Below, piece by piece: positions 20,314 through 31,985 of a DNA stretch of 64,000 bases. The notes beneath the pieces are model-generated. The model saw only the letters and a program-made list of their open reading frames with translations, was not told where the DNA came from and made no database searches. The DNA is from Macrothele yani (Eukaryota > Arthropoda > Arachnida > Araneae > Macrothelidae), in NCBI GenBank assembly GCA_039090855.1, contig CM077005.1, forward strand, positions 77,062,607-77,126,606, given 5' to 3'. The position numbers and the translations under genes were made by a program. Positions within the stretch are counted from its first letter, which is position 1. Every line of letters starts with the position of its first letter.

Positions 20314-21655
20314 TAGGGTGTGGCAGAAAAGCGGGCGTTTCTTATTTCTTCGTGAAAGTTTCCCTAATGATGTTGGCAACACATATGGATCGTCATTCAT
20401 TTTACCAAATAACGTCATTTGTAGAGACATAAATCGGTGGAGTGAAGCTCAACGGTCTGTAGCTGTTAAGGCATTTTACAAAAATGGTGACTGTGCTGCC
20501 CCTGCAAGACGAGAATAATCGCGTTATATTAAACACGGGAGGCATGATCCTATTCCATCAAAACATACCATCAGATTATTGGTGAATACTTTTGAACCTA
20601 CGGGAAGTGCATTGAAGCAGAAACCTACAGGTAGGCCTAGAAGTATTCGAACACGAGAAAAAATACCGGAAGTGCAAAACGTTGTAACACCAAGTCCAAA
20701 TCGTGTGAGACGAATTTCTTCAGCATTGGGGATCACCAGTCGTAGTGTCCATATGAATCTTACGGGACCAGTTAAAGTTACAACCCTACAAGATACAGGC
20801 TGTGCAGCAGTTAAATGAAAATAATTACGAACACCGAATGGCTCTGTTTGTTGAGCTTTTGATTAAAACGCAAGGCAATGAAACTTTCTTGCGTTTATTT
20901 TGGATGAGTGACGAGGCTCACTTTCATCTTAGTGGTTTTGTGAATAAACAAAATTTTCGCTACTGGTCAGAGGATAATCCCCGTCAACTACATCAACGGC
21001 GGCTAAACAGTCCGCGAGTTACAGTGTAGTTTGCAGTATCTTCAGTGGGAATAATCGGCCCTTACTATTCCGAGGATGAGCAAGGACAAGCAACAGTGAC
21101 AATATCTCACAGAAATGCTGACATGATAGACACATTCATCGCATCGCAAATTGCACGCTTTCCTTCAGATGAGCCATTTTGGTTTCAGCAAGACGGCGCT
21201 ACGTCTCACTGTGCGAGAATTTCTATGGAAGCCCTAGACCGACTTTTCTGAAACTGCATCACATCCCGGAATGATGCCATTTAGTGGCCACCCATGTCAC
21301 CAGGCATGTCAGTTTGTGATTACTTCCTGTGCGGGTACCTAAAAACTAAGGTGTATGCAAGGCGCCCACACACTATTGCTGAGCTGAAACACAACATCCC
21401 TACGGAAGTCACAAACATTCCTATTGAGATGTTGGAACGTGCCATGAACGATTTCCATCGCAGAATGTCCGAGTGTCGAGATCGAAATGGTCTTCACCTG
21501 CTGGACATAATATTCAAAACATGAACGCGACTGTGCATATTTCACAAATGGCAATGTGTCGGGGTGCAATGGATAAGTTTGACATTTTGTTTTCTCATTA
21601 AACGAAGTATCAGTTCTGTTGCATTCAAAAACGCCCATTTTTCTGCCTCACCCTG
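20314..21655 (+). mobile_element. Mariner/IS630-like transposon with both ends
   Basis: A 1342-bp element with TA at 20312-20313 and 21656-21657. Terminal inverted repeats of about 25 bp: the left starts TAGGGTGTGGCAGAAAAGCGG, the right in reverse starts CAGGGTGAGGCAGAAAAATGG. The interior encodes a broken transposase on the plus strand. The right-hand terminal repeat is more intact than the left. Confidence 0.85.
20385..21524 (+). pseudogene. Mariner/IS630-like transposase, broken
   Basis: Pieces in order: an N-terminal HTH ('SEAQRSVAVKAFYKNGD' near 20442), 'GRPRSIRTREKI' and a second HTH 'RVRRISSALGITSRSVH' near 20700. The first catalytic Asp is in 'WMSDEAHFHLSGFVNKQNFRYW' near 20902, and the second in 'FWFQQDGATSHCARISMEALD' near 21177. 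The third catalytic region reads 'SPGMSVCDYFLCGYLKTKVY' near 21297. There the expected Asp after 'SP' is Gly, so the active site is lost. The C-terminus 'LERAMNDFHRRMSECRDRNGLHL' ends at 21524. At least four stops or frameshifts. Confidence 0.82.
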
Positions 21656-21659
21656 TATT

Positions 21660-22069
21660 CGTAGAAGAAATGAAAGAGAAAGAAAAAGGAAAGAAAACAA
21701 TTGAAACTGCGCAATTCTAAGTTTCCGAAAATGCTTTTACTATTTTAACATTTTCCTGCTATCTGGCAACAGCAGGAACAAGAGTAGGTAATTGCTGGCG
21801 ATCTGCGTAATTTTTTTTTTTAAGTAAATGAAACAATGCGCGCTTTAGGGCCTCCATGCATTTTTGAGGGGTTTTGAAGGACGGTAACCACTGATAAGGC
21901 TTGCTTTCTAACGACTTCAAAAAGAATGCCGGAAATATTGCAACTGGCTGCAGCTTTTCTTTTTGATATTTCATGAGCTGCCTATAGAAGCATCAGATGT
22001 GTGGCGAACGAACATTGGGAAAATGTGAGCGCCTGCTTGTTTTAATTGTCGAATCTGTGCCCTACCAAT

Positions 22070-22103
<34 letters not shown>

Positions 22104-23130
22104 TTATTGTAGTAATGTTTATGAAACAGACTTTCACATTTGGACATCACAAATAAAAATATTACCCGGTTATTAAAAAAATACCCATCTTATTTTTTTA
22201 CGTCATTATTGACGGGCTTTCACCTAGTCAATAAGGCCATGCATGTAATTGATGTGTAACATAGACACTGGTTTCTGTAGTTCACGAGATATATTTAGCT
22301 AAAACGTTATTTCTGCGTAAGTTATTTGTCTGCACATTCGCCTAGGGAAATGTAGCGTGACATCTAGTTTGACCTGAAGCTAGAATTAAACTGAAGGTGG
22401 CTATGCTTACATATCTGCTGTATTTTAACCCTGGAAAGGTATAGCAAAAAATATGTTCTGCGACACTGGGGGACACCTGGGAATTAAGGTCCCTGTGCTT
22501 AGGTCTATTTGTTTATCAAGGCCTTGCTGCCTAAATCCTCCTCAATACTTTCAATTTTTTTATTTCACACAAGTTCAGCATTTAAATTATGTCCAGTGGT
22601 TCGACTTCTGATGTATTTTCCGATAAACAATATGTAGCATGAAGTATCTTTTTAAGACATTCTACCATATATACATCAAGTGAGAATGTAGATTCTAGAC
22701 ACACCTAGAAACTCTGCTTCTAGCTGTGCCTAACTCGGCTGTCACCTGTCGTACAGACTGTCCATCCTGCAGATATTTTTGGTCTACTGCTGTCCATCCT
22801 GGAGATATTTTTGGTCGACTGCTCCATATTGCAGTCGACCAAAAATATCGCCTTTCAAGCTTTCGGATACATGGGAAGGCATCATGTAGTCGACGGGCAT
22901 GAAAGAAAATAGCAACCTTATTAAACTACACTAAGTACGCTTAATGCTCCAGACGCTAGTGGTTACGGTTATTTTCTTCACCGGTAGTAAAAAACGTCTA
23001 ATCCCGAAGAAGGCGATTTGCATACAGATCAAAGCTACACACGCCCGCTTCTGTATTGCAGCGAAAGACAGTTCCGTTTTGTAAATTACAGACAGTTTAA
23101 GCAATACAATTGCAATTGAAAATATCAATA
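21660..23130. other. No gene; T-run and small duplication
   Basis: AT-rich. A T tract of about 34 bases at 22069-22102. A 32-bp tandem duplication with adjoining hairpin at 22759-22849 is listed separately. Nothing coding is supported. Confidence 0.4.
22759..22849. repeat. 32-bp tandem duplication plus 19-bp hairpin
   Basis: 'tgtccatcctg.agatattt...actgc' occurs twice with 32-bp period (22759-22790 and 22791-22822). The second unit's last 19 bases (22804-22822) are the exact complement of 22831-22849, with an 8-base loop. Confidence 0.88.
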
Positions 23131-23137
23131 AATCAGA

Positions 23138-23260
23138 TGTGAAAACACAGTCTTGCCCACACCGGAGTAAGTCGCTCTCCCAACTGAGCTACGCGAACAT
23201 GTGCTCTCATTACCTATCTGTCTTTATCTCATGTGCGTCCTGCGGTGCAGGCCCGTCACA
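23138..23260 (-). mobile_element. Solo LTR of the TRIM family
   Basis: 123 bp, flanked by CAGA on both sides (23134-23137 and 23261-23264). Minus strand: starts TGTGACGGGCCTGC, has the leader shared with TRIM copies 1 and 2, A box TAGCTCAGTTGG, then lacks the B box and ends TTTTCACA as in copy 3. It bridges the two subfamilies. A solo LTR with intact duplication is the product expected of LTR-LTR recombination, and so supports the LTR interpretation. Confidence 0.82.
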
Positions 23261-23264
23261 CAGA

Positions 23265-24035
23265 ACAGTAGGCAAATGCATTCTTATTATACCATAATTC
23301 GGGACGGAATGGATACGAGATCAAATGTGCAATATAAAAACAAAATCAGGCACACGGATTAATTCGCGTGGGAAACGATTTGCAGTTTTCATTTGCATGA
23401 CCACAGTTCCATAATTTCAGAAAGCTGCAAAGGTATTAATGTGAGAAATATGCAGAAAACACATTTATACGAAGCTTTCATTTTGTGCAACGTACTGTTT
23501 ACTGGCGTTTTTGAATTAAACAATATACAAGAGTCAGCTATGTAACTAATAGAAAAAATTGAATATGTAACTGCACCGAACTATATTTCTACATGGCGAA
23601 AGTTAAATTATTTTTATGCAAAATTGTTAACTTATATTATTCATCATAAAAAATTGCAATTTTGAATTTAAGGGTATAATAATGTTTCGCATCCCAAGGT
23701 CTCCGTCTCTCATTATTGCCCTCTTGCAGCCAACCATCCTGCTCTTCAGTATAAAAAATGTCACGTAGAAACACTTTCTCCTAAGTGTTTGTAAGTACTG
23801 TGGTATAAACCGTTTTACAGTAAGTAGAGGAAAATATGATTTTTAATGCACAGCCCCTTAATGGATGTATGCTTGCGTTTTCGCTCATATCTCAGCAAGG
23901 TTTCAAGCTATTATGCTGTAATTTAGATTTAGAAGTTTAATAATATTTCGCATCCGTAGACTATTAATTAGAAATGGTAATAATTCTTTTTTTTTTTCAT
24001 AATCACATTACATAATTCATAATTCCCTTAATATA
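23265..24035. other. No gene seen
   Basis: AT-rich with a T-run near 23988. No repeat assignment and no coding region supported. Confidence 0.35.
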
Positions 24036-24039
24036 CCAG

Positions 24040-24540
24040 TTCTGCTCTTGTACAGTGTAATTGTTCCTACTCTGATGTATGGCAATGAAACCTGGGTACT
24101 GCAGAAGAAACATAGGAGTTGTTTGTGTGCTGGAGAAATGCGTTACTTACGGGGGTTTGTGGCAAGACACTGTCTGATTGTGTGAGGAATGAAGATGTGT
24201 TGCAGTTGTGTGATATGAAGCAAAATGTTGTTAGCAAGGTGGAGACCAATATGCTTCGGTGGTTTGGCCACGTTCAAAGAATGAGTGATGAGATGCTTAC
24301 TAAGAAAATCTTTTAGCCCAAGTGGCAGGAAGGAATGGCAGAGGAAGGCCAAGAAGGACATGGGTGGATCAGATTCAGGAGTGCCCGCATGAGAAAAAGA
24401 TTATGAGTATGAAGTATAAAAGATATTGTGTACGGTGTGTAATGGATATCAGTGAAGCCCGAGTTGTATGTTAAGATCGCTGTAAATGGAGAAGTTTGAT
24501 ACGACAACAGTAAGTAAAAAAATCTGGTAGTTGTATTTCT
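24040..24540 (+). pseudogene. LINE ORF2 C-terminus and 3' tail
   Basis: Translation in three frames gives the characteristic post-RT region of a non-LTR element: 'IVPTLMYGNETWVLQKKH' near 24059, 'VRNEDVLQLCDMKQNVVSKVETNMLRWFGHVQRM' near 24180 (partial) and, after a frameshift, 'GRNGRGRPRRTWVDQIQE' near 24331. The 3' tail from about 24440 matches 45570-45765, including 'cagtgaag.cc.agtt.tat' and 'tcgctgtaaatggagaagtttga'. It is 5'-truncated and a different lineage from the RTE copies. Confidence 0.75.
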
Positions 24541-24582
24541 TTTTGGAGCTAACCTTTGAATCTCAGAGAACAGCTTAGTGAT

Positions 24583-24680
24583 ATGTATGTATGTATGTAC
24601 TTAAGAGCAAAACTGAAGACTAAGGAAACAATTCTAGAATTTAAAACGTGTATGTATGTATGTATGTATGTATGTATGTT
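24583..24680. repeat. (GTAT)n microsatellite, two blocks
   Basis: Tetranucleotide GTAT/TATG runs at about 24581-24600 and 24650-24680, separated by 50 bp, directly downstream of a LINE 3' tail. They may have grown from the element's tail. Confidence 0.9.
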
Positions 24681-24899
24681 CTTGTACAGCGGCTCATATT
24701 ATCTGGGGCTCTTTATGTCTTATTGTTGCAAAACCGAATCACTCGTATCTGTTCTAGATTAAATGATACAAAATCAAAAATAACTTCCGCATCATGAAAG
24801 AAATACGGGATTACACCATATAATGAGAGTCTCGCTCCAGGACGATGAAATTTTCAAGTTTTCGGATATTATCTGACTTACCATCCTTGTCACATTTAC

Positions 24900-25260
24900 A
24901 CCAAAAATCGGATTGTCATCTTCCGAATTTGCCATAACTTCCGCAGTTTAGCATTAGCTGCATCTTTTTTCCGTAGCTCGCTGTACATGTAATTATTGGT
25001 CGATTTGTATGAAATTTGGAATTTAAGGGGTTTTCACTGTGCTTAATAGAATTGCCATAAAATGACATACCTCATCCATGGAAAAAATCGAAGGTCGAGA
25101 GATAATCACCATGTTAATTAGCATGTTTCTTCACATAGCGTGATATTTCCCTTTAAGTGCTTTCTAACGGTACCTTACTTGTTTATATGCTGCAAACGGT
25201 TCCATAGTTAAGGGAGCGGCTCGGTTTTAATTTTGACGTCTGTACATAACACACCAATTT
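24900..25260 (-). repeat. Dispersed repeat, inverted copy of 16198-16500
   Basis: The reverse complement of 25100-25247 aligns with 16198-16350. Outside this core the match is faint. No coding capacity. Confidence 0.5.
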
Positions 25261-25419
25261 TCATCTCCATAGGATGATTCCTTCTGGATTCTTTGGGGGG
25301 TTTTCTGGGGGAGGGGGCAAAGAGTGTATGTTGTATACAGAAATATGCACTTACGCCCTCCAGGGAAAATATGTAAATGTATTCGTTATGAAAATTTTGA
25401 TTATGCAAAATATTTTACA

Positions 25420-25560
25420 TCTTGAACGCTAACCGTTGCTAGAAGAATTTTTGAAATCGGGATTCTAGAAGAGGTCATATTTCTGGAAATATACGCAACT
25501 TTAGGGGAAAAGGTGTGTTGTATTTTAAAGAGTAAATACATAGTATCCAAAATCTTTCTT
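25420..25560 (-). repeat. Fragment of the CTCF-motif modular repeat
   Basis: Read on the minus strand it contains 'tctagaatcccgatttcaaaaattcttctagc', matching the 'tctaa.a.tccgatttgaaaaattctt' core of the modules at 17.3 and 35.2 kb. A single decayed module. Confidence 0.45.
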
Positions 25561-25979
25561 TTTGGGACTTGTATTTGACCAAACAGAAACGTTTTCGGTT
25601 TGGTTTTTAGAAACATAGATTGGTTAGTTAGTCAATTTGTGTCTATCGGAGCAACAGCCTCAATGGACCAAAGAGTACCAAGTCTAACTGTTTAAAACAG
25701 AAACATAAAAAACAAAAAAAAACAAAAAAATTTAACAAAACGTTATGCCACCCTTTGGTTTTTTATCTGGCCAACAGCCAGACAAAGGACTACATAAAGT
25801 GAAAACACCGGTACAACGTGAAAACAAGAACACAGAAGACATATCGCAATGATCGTTTAAAGACGTCTCAAGTTTTCTGAGTCGTCTGTTAGAGTTTGTA
25901 AGAACAGAAAAGGAGCACGTTCAAGAACAAAGACACGACATCAGCGCAAACCATGCTCAATAGTCAGAGATGCACTATA

Positions 25980-26875
25980 GGTCTCAAACATAGGGGCATT
26001 GTAGCCACACAGCAAATAGCGGCGATAGAAGCGGCAGGGTCCAATACAAAGATGTACCTGTACAACTTCCTCCCATAGATTCTATCAAACAGATTAATTC
26101 CAAACTCCAAGAACTGGCTTGATACGCTGCAGTTTGCTCCCCACCTTTTGGTCCCAAAAATGTCTGCCACTTACGTTTAATATGCTCCCGAACAAGAAAA
26201 CGTACGTTTTGATGGTACAGTGAAAAAGCGGTGGAATCCGACGAGAAAACGGACCTTGGAACAAGATCAACTGACTCGTTGGGAAGGACAAAAAAACCGG
26301 CTTCGTGCAAAGAACGGAGTAAGCGTCTCACGTTTGAAAGATAAGGATATTCGCCACAATCTGCTTAGGAGAGGGAGACTGCAAAACATTCAAAGAATCC
26401 AAATAGACCATAGCACACCGATAAGAACTCGACTGAGCGTGATGGAGTGCAAGGTATACAGCATGCATCTCCACCAAAAGCAACGTGGCTTCAGTTGGAA
26501 TCCGTTCGACAAAAATCATCACCATTACACACGGCAGCGAATCCCGCGACTAATCCCATCTTTAATCCATCGGTGAAAATAGGAGCGTAATCTGAATGCA
26601 GGAGCAGGTACCCAAAGAACAGTTGCTGATATTCCGATGCACGGGTAGAGGTTTTATCGTAAGAAGTGAATTAGGTATCTGCCATGTCACAAAGAGGGTG
26701 CTAGGGAGATTCCTCAAAGTTGATCAATGACAAATTGAGGCCTTTATCCGGACCTATGGCCGATATACGAAGTCCGAATGTTGGAATACACAAAGGCTGG
26801 TTCTCAAATAAATGATCATGCTGAGGGTAGAAAACCTCATCATACAAAGGGTGTTCTGAAAGAGATTGCAGTTTC
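25980..26875 (-). pseudogene. RNase H region of a non-LTR retrotransposon
   Basis: Minus-strand frames show an RNase H-like domain: 'YAPIFTDGLKMGLVAGFAAV' near 26600-26545 (first acidic residue Asp), 'LLVEMHAVYLALHHAQSS' near 26475 with the conserved Glu, 'AMVYLDSLNVLQS' near 26425 with the next Asp, and a C-terminal part 'FLVREHIKRKWQTFLGPKGG' near 26190. The upstream part reads 'PTFGLRISAIGPDKGLNLSL' near 26780. Such domains close the ORF2 of some LINE groups (for example I and Jockey relatives). It is broken by frameshifts, with no RT seen upstream. Confidence 0.68.
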
Positions 26876-26989
26876 ATACCGAAGGGGCAGATGTGGATGG
26901 CGCAAATGAAGCGCTAGTTCGTTGTGAACATAAGGGTTAGAAGCATAGATACCGCTGCAAATATGTTGCAAACAGAAATATGTATTGTT

Positions 26990-27180
26990 GACAAAACTGT
27001 TCGTGATGAAAAAAATAGAAATTATATTCAAATTATGCTCCAGAAATTATGTTGCTGAGAAAATGTGCTTCCCGTGAACCATATCTCTCGGAAAAAGAAT
27101 TTTCGAAATCGGCCTTTTAGAAGCAGAGATATAAAAAAACTACGATATAGTATTTACGACTTCTAGCAGGAAAATATTAT
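26990..27180 (-). repeat. Fragment of the CTCF-motif modular repeat
   Basis: The minus strand reads 'tcctgctagaagtcgtaaat', then 'tatatctctgcttctaaaaggccgatttcgaaaattctt', the module order seen at 35.2-37.1 kb. Roughly one module, diverged. Confidence 0.55.
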
Positions 27181-28880
27181 TTCAAGGAAGATCTTTTTTC
27201 TAATGTCATCTTCTCATCGTGCAATAAACAGCTTAAACCTTCAATTTTCTTCGCTACTCTGTACGACATTTTATATTTATTATTGTTTTCTAATGTTCTG
27301 AATGTCAGTGTGTCTGGAGACGAAAGCACAAAGGGATTGGAAAATTTATCAGTGTAGAAGATAGCAACTTTTGTGTGATACAGCAGCACGAAAACAACTT
27401 CTGATGCGGATCAGACAGACTTTTCACAATCAACCTCTACACTATCTGTGAACTTTATCGTAAGAAGTGAATTTTTCCCTCGCTGAAAAATTTACTGAAC
27501 AGTCATACCTGTCTCGACTGACGGTTCTTTAGAATAACTACAGAAAGATTTTTATGCAGCAAAGTTGGAATACCACATCAGTTCAAAGTTCTACAGCATT
27601 TCATTTTTTTATGCACCTCTAAAGGATAGAACTTTAAAATTTCATAAAAATATCACATACAGAAAATAGCTTGTTATCGAAAAAATGTGTTCACAACCTT
27701 GTGATGCAGAGATAAGTAATGTGTTAGCAGATGACTCCTAATAATATTTACTATTGGTGGTAGTTATTAATCTTTCATCACAGGAAAACTGAAATATATC
27801 TTGTTAGAAAATAGTTATGTGTTTTCATAAAATGCGTTAAGAATTTCAAATTTATCAATTTGTTGTTCGTTTAAAGAACTCTTTTCATTTGTCTGTGAAA
27901 TCAATATTAATAAATAAATCTAATAATAAATCTAAAGAAGAACTGAACTGCTTTTTAGATGAAAGGAAACTTTCAGAGCAGCCTTCAAAATTTTCAAGGA
28001 CTCTGAAGTGTGCTGTAGGAATTTATCAAAATACCTGAGAAATCCAAGGCAACCGAAACGAAACTTTTAATGATTAAGAACCGTAACTTTCTTTTTCAGT
28101 CGTTTGCAAGATTTTTAAAATGTGTGCTGCTTTACATTTTTCACTGCTCCTACAGGAAACTTTTTTTTTTTGAATTAAGTGCAAAAAATATTTTTCTAGT
28201 GTTAAAGTGCAGAAAAATATTTTTCAAGTGCTATCAGCCTCAAATAACAAAGAAATTAGAAAAAAATATCTTAAGGACACACGTTCTGAGCAGAAAGACT
28301 GTCAGTCACACGGGCTAAATAAGGGGTTTCATTAGAAGTTTGTTTCCAGAAAATACAACTTAAAAGATTTTTCATGCGCGCTGTTGAAGAAGTTAGCTCC
28401 ATTCGTCCAGTTGTGTCGCAAATATTCAACTGCAAAGGGAAGACGGTGCTTTACTAACAATCTGTGCCTAAATTCAAGTATTTTGGAGAGCATTCACAAA
28501 GCTGTCTTCACGATTTTTTTTCTCTGATTTTGGATAAAACGAGAATTTGTTCTTTTACTCTATGATTTTCAAACACCTTCCTTTGATGTTTCATGCATCG
28601 CATAGCTGTAATTACAGATGGGTTTAAACGAAATATGCAGAACGACCTTGCTCACTCAGAAAAAGGCATTCAAACAGGAACATGTTGAACGAGAAACTCC
28701 TATTCCTCAAAGACCGGCGAAAAATCATTAAGCTTTCGGCAATGCAAATATCCAAAGAAAAGTAGAAATCTTCAACATTCGCTGACAAACTTATGGCCAC
28801 AATAAATAGAATGCAAATTTGAAAGAAAAAGGTACGAATAAATTAATGAACAGCAGGGAAAACCCTATTGAACAGCCAAG
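27181..28880. other. No gene seen
   Basis: AT-rich without recognised elements. The open frame of 82 codons at 28070-28318 is low-complexity and unsupported. Confidence 0.35.
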
Positions 28881-28884
28881 ACGG

Positions 28885-29062
28885 CCGCCACGGTGGCCGA
28901 CTGGTACAAAGCGTTGGGTTCGACCCCCTGGTGAGGCATGGGTGGTGTGTTTGTTTTGGACGCTGGCTCTCCTTCCCTGAACCCATTTGGGCCCAAATTA
29001 GTGACTACATATAAAAAACTAAGTTGTTCACTAGGTGGTCGTTAACTCCACAGACAAACGGA
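28885..29062 (+). repeat. tRNA-derived SINE, family A
   Basis: 'ccgccacggtggccgactggtacaaagcg', then a degenerate B box ('gggttcgaccccc' near 28917) and the body 'gaggcatgggtggtgtgtttg', 'ctggctctccttccctgaaccca', 'actaggtggtcgttaa'. Complete in outline but diverged. Confidence 0.7.
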
Positions 29063-29204
29063 AAAAGAACCCTGATAGAAAGCAACAGCTGTGGATTTTT
29101 AACTTCTTAAAAAACCTGAATGCAGCACAAGAATGAGTTCTGCATTTCGAAAAATCCTAATTTAATGCATTCCCAAAAGCTCTGAAATTTTATTGTTTGC
29201 TTAT

Positions 29205-29375
29205 TTCGGGGATTTCCTACCGCCCCTAATTTGGGTTTACTAGTTGCAGGTATAGGGAAAACCTAGTGCATGTGGACGGCGCAGTACCGATGCCTCAGCC
29301 GGGTTTCAAGCGTGGGGGTGGGGCGGTTAGATAGTTAACCAGAGACCAGCGCTTCTGATAACTCTGCCACCAGGA
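29205..29375 (-). repeat. Possible SINE family A, reverse orientation
   Basis: Plus strand shows 'cccctaatttggg', 'gatgcctcagccgggtttcaagc' and 'ttaaccagagaccagcgcttctgataactctgcca', the order expected of a reversed family-A SINE. Strongly diverged, hence tentative. Confidence 0.4.
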
Positions 29376-29972
29376 CAGAGAAATTCAGTTTCCAGGAAGA
29401 AGTTACGAAGTTACGCATTGTTATCGGTAATAAATAAGTACAAAATAATCTAAAAAGTCCACAGATAAATAAACAAATACAGAAAAAAAGTTATAAATTA
29501 AAAAAAAAAATATTTACGAACGTTTCAAAAATATTAAAATGTTCAATGAATACCCGCGTTTTCTTACCTTTCTCCGGAACGTGGCAAAAGTGAATTTTAT
29601 GAACCACCTGTTTGATCACTCATACGATACTTCAGTGTCGATAAAATATAGTGTGTTTTTCTGACTGAGAAACTCGATGCTCGGAATCGTACACATGTCA
29701 GACAGCGCTGCAGATGGCGGTCATGTCGCTCTGCAAGCCGAAGGAGCGACGAAGGAGCCGAAAATATCCTTCTAATCGACACCCAGCTCTTTTTATGCTC
29801 ATTTCTTCCTTTTTCACAGGAACAGAAGGTGGTTTTGTCCTTCCAGAACGTTTGTTCGGCCCAGGTTTGCTCAAATACTTTGGTAAACCTGAATAAATAG
29901 TAGGTATGGATGGCAGCAGGCTTGATCAGCGGTTTCTCTGGGAATTTAGATACGCCTTTTGTCTTGAATATA

Positions 29973-30249
29973 ACACTGTTAAACATTTTGTGGTAGGTTG
30001 CATCAAAACGTGGTGCTAAACCAGCTGCACCACCTTCTGAGAAAAGATACATTATTGTGTGGTGCAAACAAATCCCAACATCATCTTGTAACCTTACACT
30101 ATAATGTGGTGCATCCTTGTATCATAATGTAATGCAAAATTGAACCATGTTTTTGTTTTTTATTTGCACCTCACAATGCTGTATGTTTTGTAAGAAAGTG
30201 GTGTAGCACCACTTTTTGGTGCAACCTATGACAAAAATTTTAACAGTGT
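29973..30249. mobile_element. MITE with about 45-bp terminal inverted repeats
   Basis: The left end (A)CACTGTTAAACATTTTGTGG..AGGTTGCATCAAAA and the right end in reverse CACTGTTAAAATTTTTGTC..AGGTTGCACCAAAA form an imperfect inverted repeat extending to 'gtggtgcta'. The interior repeats 'tgtggtgca'. Flanks are TA(A) and TA(G), compatible with a TA or TWA duplication, so Tc1/mariner or PIF/Harbinger parentage cannot be separated. No coding capacity. Confidence 0.72.
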
Positions 30250-31784
30250 AGTACGGTAACGTTTTTCTGTGAACTGCGATTCAATGTGCAAGACATATGC
30301 GAAGTTTCGGATGAATCCTTGCGCTTTGTTTACATTGGGCGGCGTAACTCACAGTGTTACTGCATCTAGTTACAAGTTCCACGTATTAGTTAATATACGT
30401 AGACAAAACGGTTGCTTTTCATTTGGAGGTTGTGTTCTGTATTTTTTCCCTTGAGATTTGTGTTATAATCAGAGAGGGGAATTTGTGATGCCTATAAAAC
30501 TGTTGCAGTCGATTTGAGGCCTTCACTTTTTACGTTTAATATATGATAGCCAATACTTTATCAATTTTAGCATTGGATTTTTTGGCACTGCACTTTTTGC
30601 ATTTTAAAGAATAAAAAGCTAATACTAGTTTCGGGAATAAATTTCTAGTCGTAAGCAATCACCAGCTGAATAAATTTGGCATACTATCACTTAAATAAAA
30701 CTGTTGTATTTCAGTAATCAACTGTTGAATGAATATTACTGTTATGGTCAGGTTATATCAACTGGCAAAAACACTGCCAAATAAATTTCTCTTCACTTAC
30801 CTTTGTGCAAACTGTGAAGCATCCTAGTGAGGATTTGGTTATGGTAACTGGCTAAAACATTTGCAAGTACACTTTCCTCTGTTTACCTCCTGGAAAATGG
30901 TGGGGCTTACTAACAGAACTTCCGACGCAATCGTCGTCTGCTATATCATGATTAGTGGTCACAAAACCATGAGGGGCATCGTAGATTGTATAGCCATACT
31001 GCGAATCATCGCTTTAGGCCTCAAATCGACTGTAACAGTTTACAATGTTTTGTTTCGTCGCTTCGCTGGTGGGTTCCATGTCTCGCTTGTTTATACCCAC
31101 TTCACGATTAGCAAGTAATTATTTAGTCATCTCAGCAAAAGCACTAAAATTTATGATATTTACTTGGCCTAAGCTTAATATCCGAATCTTCCTGGAACCC
31201 ACGTCCGCCAATGTACAAATAGCGCATACTAGATGAACATGTTCAGAAGAACCACAAATTGCAGAAGTTTTCTGGAAGTTTCACTTTTATTATGATGAAT
31301 ATGATCCAACAAACTAAAATCGACATATGTTTCAGCAAAACAGGTTTTCAAGAAGACTACACACAGAGAACAACACTGCTGCCGGCGAAAAACGCTGAAA
31401 TCATGAGACGGACAGCAGGATCCCACATTTCAAAACTGGTAATTTTAAGCACAGTGTTACCTCCTGCAGGAAAAGCTATTAGTCTAATCACTCATTTGCT
31501 TATTCTAAATTGTTCGCAACAATTTCTCATGTCAAATGAATAACAAAATTACAAAACCTCATTTACCTTCTCACATACCTCACGAATTGCTTGCGGATTT
31601 TCGTGCACTAACGGGATGAAAAAAGAATGTGTCAAATTCACGGTTCAGTGTTTTTTGTATTAACGATACATTTCTCTATCATATTATTTAACGAAATTAT
31701 GTAAAACCAATATGCATAATAGATCGCTGTAATCAAACATTTGCCTATTCTCATATATGATTCCCATTGTTGTTCCATACGTAA
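30250..31784. other. No gene seen
   Basis: AT-rich, no recognised element. Open frames of up to 94 codons show no motif. Confidence 0.35.
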
Positions 31785-31985
31785 TGTTCTTTGTTACCGT
31801 AGCAATCAAAACAGGTTTTTCACAGTTGCTGCTGTGACGCCATCTGATCCAAAGCATTCTGACAAGACGTGAGTGTTAGAGTTATGTCACACGATCAGAG
31901 TCGTTTGAACGCCACAAAATTAACAGGAAAACCCTACGTCACGAATTTTAGATTTATTTTGTCTATTATAACAGAAGTTTTAGGA
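31785..31985 (+). repeat. Dispersed 200-bp repeat, copy 2
   Basis: Same family as 19837-20035. It lacks that copy's internal duplication. No open frame. Confidence 0.6.

Noticed and set aside
29597..30067. 156-codon minus-strand open frame
   Set aside because: It runs across the end of the MITE at 29973 and shows no domain; a frame spanning an insertion boundary is not credible as a gene.
30861..31543. Overlapping 63-94-codon open frames
   Set aside because: No motif, low-complexity composition, several frames open at once.
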